From contig NZ_CP102258.1 of NCBI RefSeq assembly GCF_025146565.1, forward strand, positions 3,814,001 through 3,878,000: a stretch of DNA of 64,000 nt, written 5' to 3'. This document shows, piece after piece, positions 60,988-64,000 of this stretch (positions within the stretch are counted from its first letter, which is position 1; each line of letters begins with the position of its first letter). The notes beneath the pieces were generated by a model that saw only the letters and a list, made by a program, of their open reading frames with translations, did not search any database and had not been told where the DNA came from. The stretch is from Bacteroides eggerthii (lineage in GTDB: Bacteria > Bacteroidota > Bacteroidia > Bacteroidales > Bacteroidaceae). The position numbers were made by a program, and so were the translations under genes.

Positions 60988-61749
60988 TTATTGAAGTTTC
61001 AGTATGGTTTCTATTTCCGCTGCCAGCAGGTCCAGACTGCTTCCTTTCATTGCGGAGGAAGATGGAGGGAACAAAGTGCTGCGGAACAGAGGCCCTTTCA
61101 TTCCGGAGTCTTTTTTGTAACGTTCTGCACTGGGAATGACGGTTTCCAGTACCGGCAATTTCAGCGAACGGAAAATTTCAGTATAGCCGTTATACAGGTC
61201 TTTGGAAACACGTTTGTCCATCCGGTTCCAGAACATATGGATACCACGCAAGGGTACATCCTTATGCCGGTGCATGTATTCCCGGATGGCAAGGACAAAA
61301 GACATGCTGCTCCGCATTGCCATTCTTTCCTGCGTGATGGGAGTGAATACATAATCCATATTGATTACGGACTGGAATACACCGGGCACATTTACGGTGC
61401 CCGGAAGGTCAAAAAGGACAAGGTCATAATCCAGCTCCGACTTTTCAAGAAAGCGTCCGGCCGTTTCCCGGGCTTCTTCCGGAGTGGAGTTCAGGATGCT
61501 GTAGGCTTTCCTGCCGCTTGCTCCGAACTGTTCCACCAGCTGGTTTTGCAGATGCACGTTCTTTTCAATGTTTCCCACTTCCCAGTTCCGCATGGTACTG
61601 ATGCTGTGCTGTGGATAATCACAATCCACCACCAGTACGTTATACCCCTTCAGGTAATGGAAGTAACTGGCGAGCAATACCGTGAACGTGGATTTTCCCA
61701 CACCGCCTTTCTGGTTGCTCAAAGCGACAAATAAAGGTTCTTTCTTCAT
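60988..61749 (-). CDS. ParA-family ATPase (TraA-like)
   Basis: The 253-residue protein starts with the deviant Walker A SNQKGGVGKST (residues 11-21) and has LVVDCDYPQHS and LVLFDLPGTVN as Walker motifs, so it is a ParA/MinD-type ATPase. In Bacteroides conjugative transposons this gene heads the block before traE. It may position the element or regulate transfer. Confidence 0.85.
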   Translation of the reverse strand: MKKEPLFVALSNQKGGVGKSTFTVLLASYFHYLKGYNVLVVDCDYPQHSISTMRNWEVGNIEKNVHLQNQLVEQFGASGRKAYSILNSTPEEARETAGRFLEKSELDYDLVLFDLPGTVNVPGVFQSVINMDYVFTPITQERMAMRSSMSFVLAIREYMHRHKDVPLRGIHMFWNRMDKRVSKDLYNGYTEIFRSLKLPVLETVIPSAERYKKDSGMKGPLFRSTLFPPSSSAMKGSSLDLLAAEIETILKLQ

Positions 61750-61812
61750 AGGCTTGAATTTAGAGTGTATAATTTGTTTTATATCTGTCAGGATTTTTTT
61801 GTTTCATCACAC

Positions 61813-62055
61813 GGCAATGCATCCGTTGGTATATGGCAATGACGCATTGTTTGCCGGTTTGCATGAATACATTGCATACCATATTGCACCAGTGTAATAC
61901 CGGTTGCCGATGGGCATTGCCATATAAGGTGCATTGCATTCATGCAATATGGGGTTCAATGTATCCCATACTGCATTGCACGGATGCAATGTATTCCGTC
62001 ATGCAGGATTGTCGTGCAGCATATATGGCATTGCACATATATGGATGATGCCGCA
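61813..62055. repeat. GCATTGC/GCAATGC-dense region between ParA and mob genes
   Basis: The segment has many near-repeats of GCATTGC, GCAATGC and CATATATGGCA in both orientations, e.g. near 61813, 61834, 61861, 61912, 61930, 61972 and 62029. Reading frames through it are repeat artefacts. It may be a parS-like or regulatory array for the ParA protein next door. The remainder of 61750-62498 holds the iterons and probable oriT. Confidence 0.65.
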
Positions 62056-62189
62056 TTCACATCATGCACCACCTGTGGCAGGCAAGCAATACCCCTTACA
62101 GGACAATGTTTCAATGTATGCCCTCATGCACTGTGCCAAAAGTAGCGGCTATTTTTGAAACTTCCACCAACATTTCCCCTACCTGACAT

Positions 62190-62219
62190 CAGATGTCGTC
62201 AGATGTCATCAAATGTCAT
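62190..62219. repeat. Iteron-like repeats upstream of mob genes
   Basis: Three units CAGATGTCGT, CAGATGTCAT, CAAATGTCAT match the repeats at 56839-56881 upstream of traE. Confidence 0.75.
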
Positions 62220-62294
62220 ATCAAGCGCTGTTTACCAATCGGTTATCACTGTCTAATTTTGCAAAATCGGAATCAGACGATGGAAAAGAACTGA

Positions 62295-62480
62295 CTTCGT
62301 CGGACCACAGTGCGTCGTGAACGTCGCACAGCAATCCGACGAAGGAGGATTCTCTGTTCAAGCGAACAGAGCAAGTTGTGTTTTCGTCCGACAAAAAGTC
62401 TTTTGTCCGACAAAAACAACTAGCCCGGCTAAAAGCCGGGAGAATCCGCTCCAAAGTCGCGGATTCCGGAAGAGAAAGAA
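62295..62480. other. Probable oriT region
   Basis: Right before mobA there is a dense set of inverted repeats: CTTCGTCGGA (62295) with TCCGACGAAG (62335), enclosing GTGCG...CGCAC; TCTGTTC/GAACAGA; two TTTTGTCCGACAAAAA-like direct repeats; and CCCGGCTAAAAGCCGGG. Position and structure fit an origin of transfer. The nick site cannot be set from the sequence. Confidence 0.55.
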
Positions 62481-62498
62481 GTACAAACCCAAAATCTC

Positions 62499-62927
62499 AT
62501 GTACATGGAGAAAAAAACTGGAACAAGAACAGGCAGGAAGTCCAAAAGCAATCCGGCAGACCGCAAATACAGTTTCCGCCTGAATGCCGAAGAGAACACA
62601 AAATTTGAACAGCTGTTGGCGGAATCCGGAGCGAGAGATCTCACGCTGTTCATTAAGAAATCCATCTTCTCGGGACAGATAAAGGTGGTGAAAATCGACA
62701 AGGCGACAATGGACTACTACATCAAACTGACCGAATTCCACAGGCAGTTTCAGGCCGTCGGAAACAACTACAATCAGGTTGTCCGGACCTTGAAGAACAA
62801 TTTCGGGGAAAAACGTGCGATGGCACTGCTTTACAGGTTGGAGAAACTGAGCATCGAACTGATGCTTGTCTGTAAAAAAGTCATGGTGCTAACCCAGGAA
62901 TACGAGCGGAAATGGTTGCAAAAATAA
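62499..62927 (+). CDS. mobA: Relaxosome accessory protein MobA
   Basis: The 142-residue basic protein has a basic N-terminus (KKTGTRTGRKSKSNPADRKY) and a ribbon-helix-helix-like start YSFRLNAEENTKFEQLL, then FHRQFQAVGNNYNQVVRTL, the MobC/MobA pattern of Bacteroides relaxosome proteins. It overlaps mobB by 16 bp. The second ATG at 62505 is also possible. Confidence 0.85.
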   Translation: MYMEKKTGTRTGRKSKSNPADRKYSFRLNAEENTKFEQLLAESGARDLTLFIKKSIFSGQIKVVKIDKATMDYYIKLTEFHRQFQAVGNNYNQVVRTLKNNFGEKRAMALLYRLEKLSIELMLVCKKVMVLTQEYERKWLQK

Positions 62928-64000
62928 GTCACGGAACAAGCCTTTACGGAGCACTTGCCTATAACTACGACAAGGTAACGGCAGGTACCGCCGAGATTCT
63001 TTCGGGCAACCGCATGATTTCCGACAGATTGGGATTGCCCAGTGAGGACATACGTCTGGCATTGCTCTCTTTTGAGAACTACCTGCTGGCAAACCGCAAT
63101 ACGGAGAAGCCCGTCCTGCATATCTCCCTTTCTCCGGCACCGGAAGACCGGCTGACTGATGGGCAATTGGTAGAGTTGGCGGAACGGTATATGCAGAAGA
63201 TGGGCTATGGGAATCAGCCGTACATAGCCTACAAACATGCCGATACCCATAATGCCCACATTCATATCGTCAGTGTCTGTGTGGACGGACAGGGGAAAAA
63301 GATCAGTGATGCCTACGAGCACCGCCGTTCCATGACCGCCTGTCGGGAACTGGAAACGGATTTCGGCCTGCGCAACGGGGCGGACACGGAAAGGCGGAAT
63401 CCGAAAGCGGAACTAAAAAAGGTGGACGCTTCCTTGGGGGATGTCCGCCATCAGGTAGGCAACACCCTTAAAGCCGTACTGGAAAGCTACCGTTTCCAGA
63501 CTTTCGGGGAATACAATGCGCTGCTTTCCACGCTCAACATCGAGGCGAAACAGGTCAGGGGAGAATACAACGGTATACCATATACCGGTATTGTCTATTC
63601 GGTCACGGATGATACCGGCAAGGTGGTCAGCCCGCCGTTCAAGAGTTCCCGATTTGGGAAACGCTTCGGAAATGAACAGTTGGAAAAGCGGATGCTGATG
63701 AACCTGAAAGACCTCAAGGACGGGAAATGGGCACCCTCCATACAGGCGGACATCGTTCGTGCCTTGCGGCAGGCGGATTCACGGAAACGGTTTGTGGAAC
63801 TGCTGGGGCAAAAAAATATTGATGTGGTGTTCCGTGAGAATGAGCGGGGACGTATCTACGGTGTCACCTTCATTGACCACAACCGACGGGAGGTATTCAA
63901 CGGTTCACGCATGGGCAAGGAGTTTTCCGCCAATGTGTTCAACGACTATTTCCAATGGTTGGAAAACATACCCGAAAAGGAACGGGGCGGACATTCCGCT
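62912..64000 (+). CDS. mobB: Relaxase MobB (partial, runs off the right edge)
   Basis: At least 363 residues are visible. The N-terminus MVAKISHGTSLYGALAYNYDKV carries the candidate nicking Tyr, and YKHADTHNAHIHIVSV near residue 108 is the metal-binding His triad of relaxase/mobilization nucleases. The family cuts oriT and pilots DNA in conjugation. No stop codon before the window end. Confidence 0.9.
   Translation, partial: MVAKISHGTSLYGALAYNYDKVTAGTAEILSGNRMISDRLGLPSEDIRLALLSFENYLLANRNTEKPVLHISLSPAPEDRLTDGQLVELAERYMQKMGYGNQPYIAYKHADTHNAHIHIVSVCVDGQGKKISDAYEHRRSMTACRELETDFGLRNGADTERRNPKAELKKVDASLGDVRHQVGNTLKAVLESYRFQTFGEYNALLSTLNIEAKQVRGEYNGIPYTGIVYSVTDDTGKVVSPPFKSSRFGKRFGNEQLEKRMLMNLKDLKDGKWAPSIQADIVRALRQADSRKRFVELLGQKNIDVVFRENERGRIYGVTFIDHNRREVFNGSRMGKEFSANVFNDYFQWLENIPEKERGGHSA

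Larger units (their letters stand above)
18317..64000. mobile_element. Integrative conjugative element (CTnDOT-like tra system) at tRNA-Phe, right end outside the window
   Basis: The element begins at or in the 3' end of tRNA-Phe. It carries an integrase, accessory genes of Bacteroides conjugative-transposon families (DUF4120, DUF4121, DUF932), traE to traO in the CTnDOT order, ParA/DUF3408/DUF4122 genes, and mobA/mobB. Nested insertions are an IS21-family element and a RIT element. The right attachment site is not in the window, so the true length is unknown. The left boundary is set by the tRNA and is uncertain by a few tens of bases. Confidence 0.85.

Noticed and set aside
61807..62158. 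Several short frames in the GCATTGC-rich region
   Set aside because: They are products of the repeats (many Met, Cys and His codons in all frames) with no gene-like features.

Overview
The window looks like a Bacteroides-type chromosome (order Bacteroidales). The evidence is fimbrillin (Mfa/FimA-type) lipoprotein genes, the -33/-7 promoter style (TTTG then TAnnTTTG), CTnDOT-type tra and mob genes, and the DUF families typical of Bacteroides conjugative transposons. All calls come from reading the sequence; no database search was run.

1-7.4 kb (minus strand): a fimbrial operon encoding a DUF3575 barrel-like protein, a DUF3868/OmpA-like protein, the major fimbrillin, a FimB/Mfa2-type subunit, a large tip-like lipoprotein and a small secreted protein. 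7.5-11.5 kb: its control region. A 1.2-kb segment carrying an AraC-type regulator and an outward promoter lies between perfect 27-bp inverted repeats. A third copy of the repeat forms the 3' end of a nearby tyrosine recombinase gene. As read here the promoter faces away from the fimbrial genes, so the locus appears to be in the OFF phase. Two AAA+ ATPase genes of the DUF4143/archaeal-ATPase type flank the recombinase.

13.3-18.3 kb: ordinary chromosome with sppA, lpxK, a purine nucleoside phosphorylase gene, thiL and tRNA-Phe.

18.3 kb to the right edge: an integrative conjugative element (ICE) sitting against tRNA-Phe, whose far end is outside the window. It has an integrase, a plus-strand accessory block (20.3-31.4 kb; DUF4120-, DUF4121- and DUF932-type genes, a methylase-like protein and a metallopeptidase-like protein) with two copies of a structured leader, and a complete IS21-family element with a 6-bp target duplication. 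Next is an AT-rich island headed by an Hcp/TssD-like type VI secretion tube protein with lipase-like and LysM cargo genes and small membrane proteins. The tra operon (traE to traO, then DUF3872 and lysozyme genes, minus strand) follows, then an AT-rich four-gene cassette, a ParA/DUF3408/DUF4122 block, a probable oriT, mobA and the start of mobB.

The lysozyme gene at the end of the tra operon is split by an 8.8-kb recombinase-in-trio (RIT) element. This has about 145-bp inverted terminal repeats, three overlapping tyrosine recombinase genes and a convergent five-gene cargo operon. The cargo encodes an XRE regulator, a C5-cytosine methyltransferase, a protein with two GHKL ATPase domains ending in a histidine-kinase core, a receiver-domain protein and a small caspase/CHAT-like protein. 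It resembles a restriction-modification cassette in which a two-component relay and a protease take the place of the nuclease. It is the strongest candidate here for an undescribed defence system.
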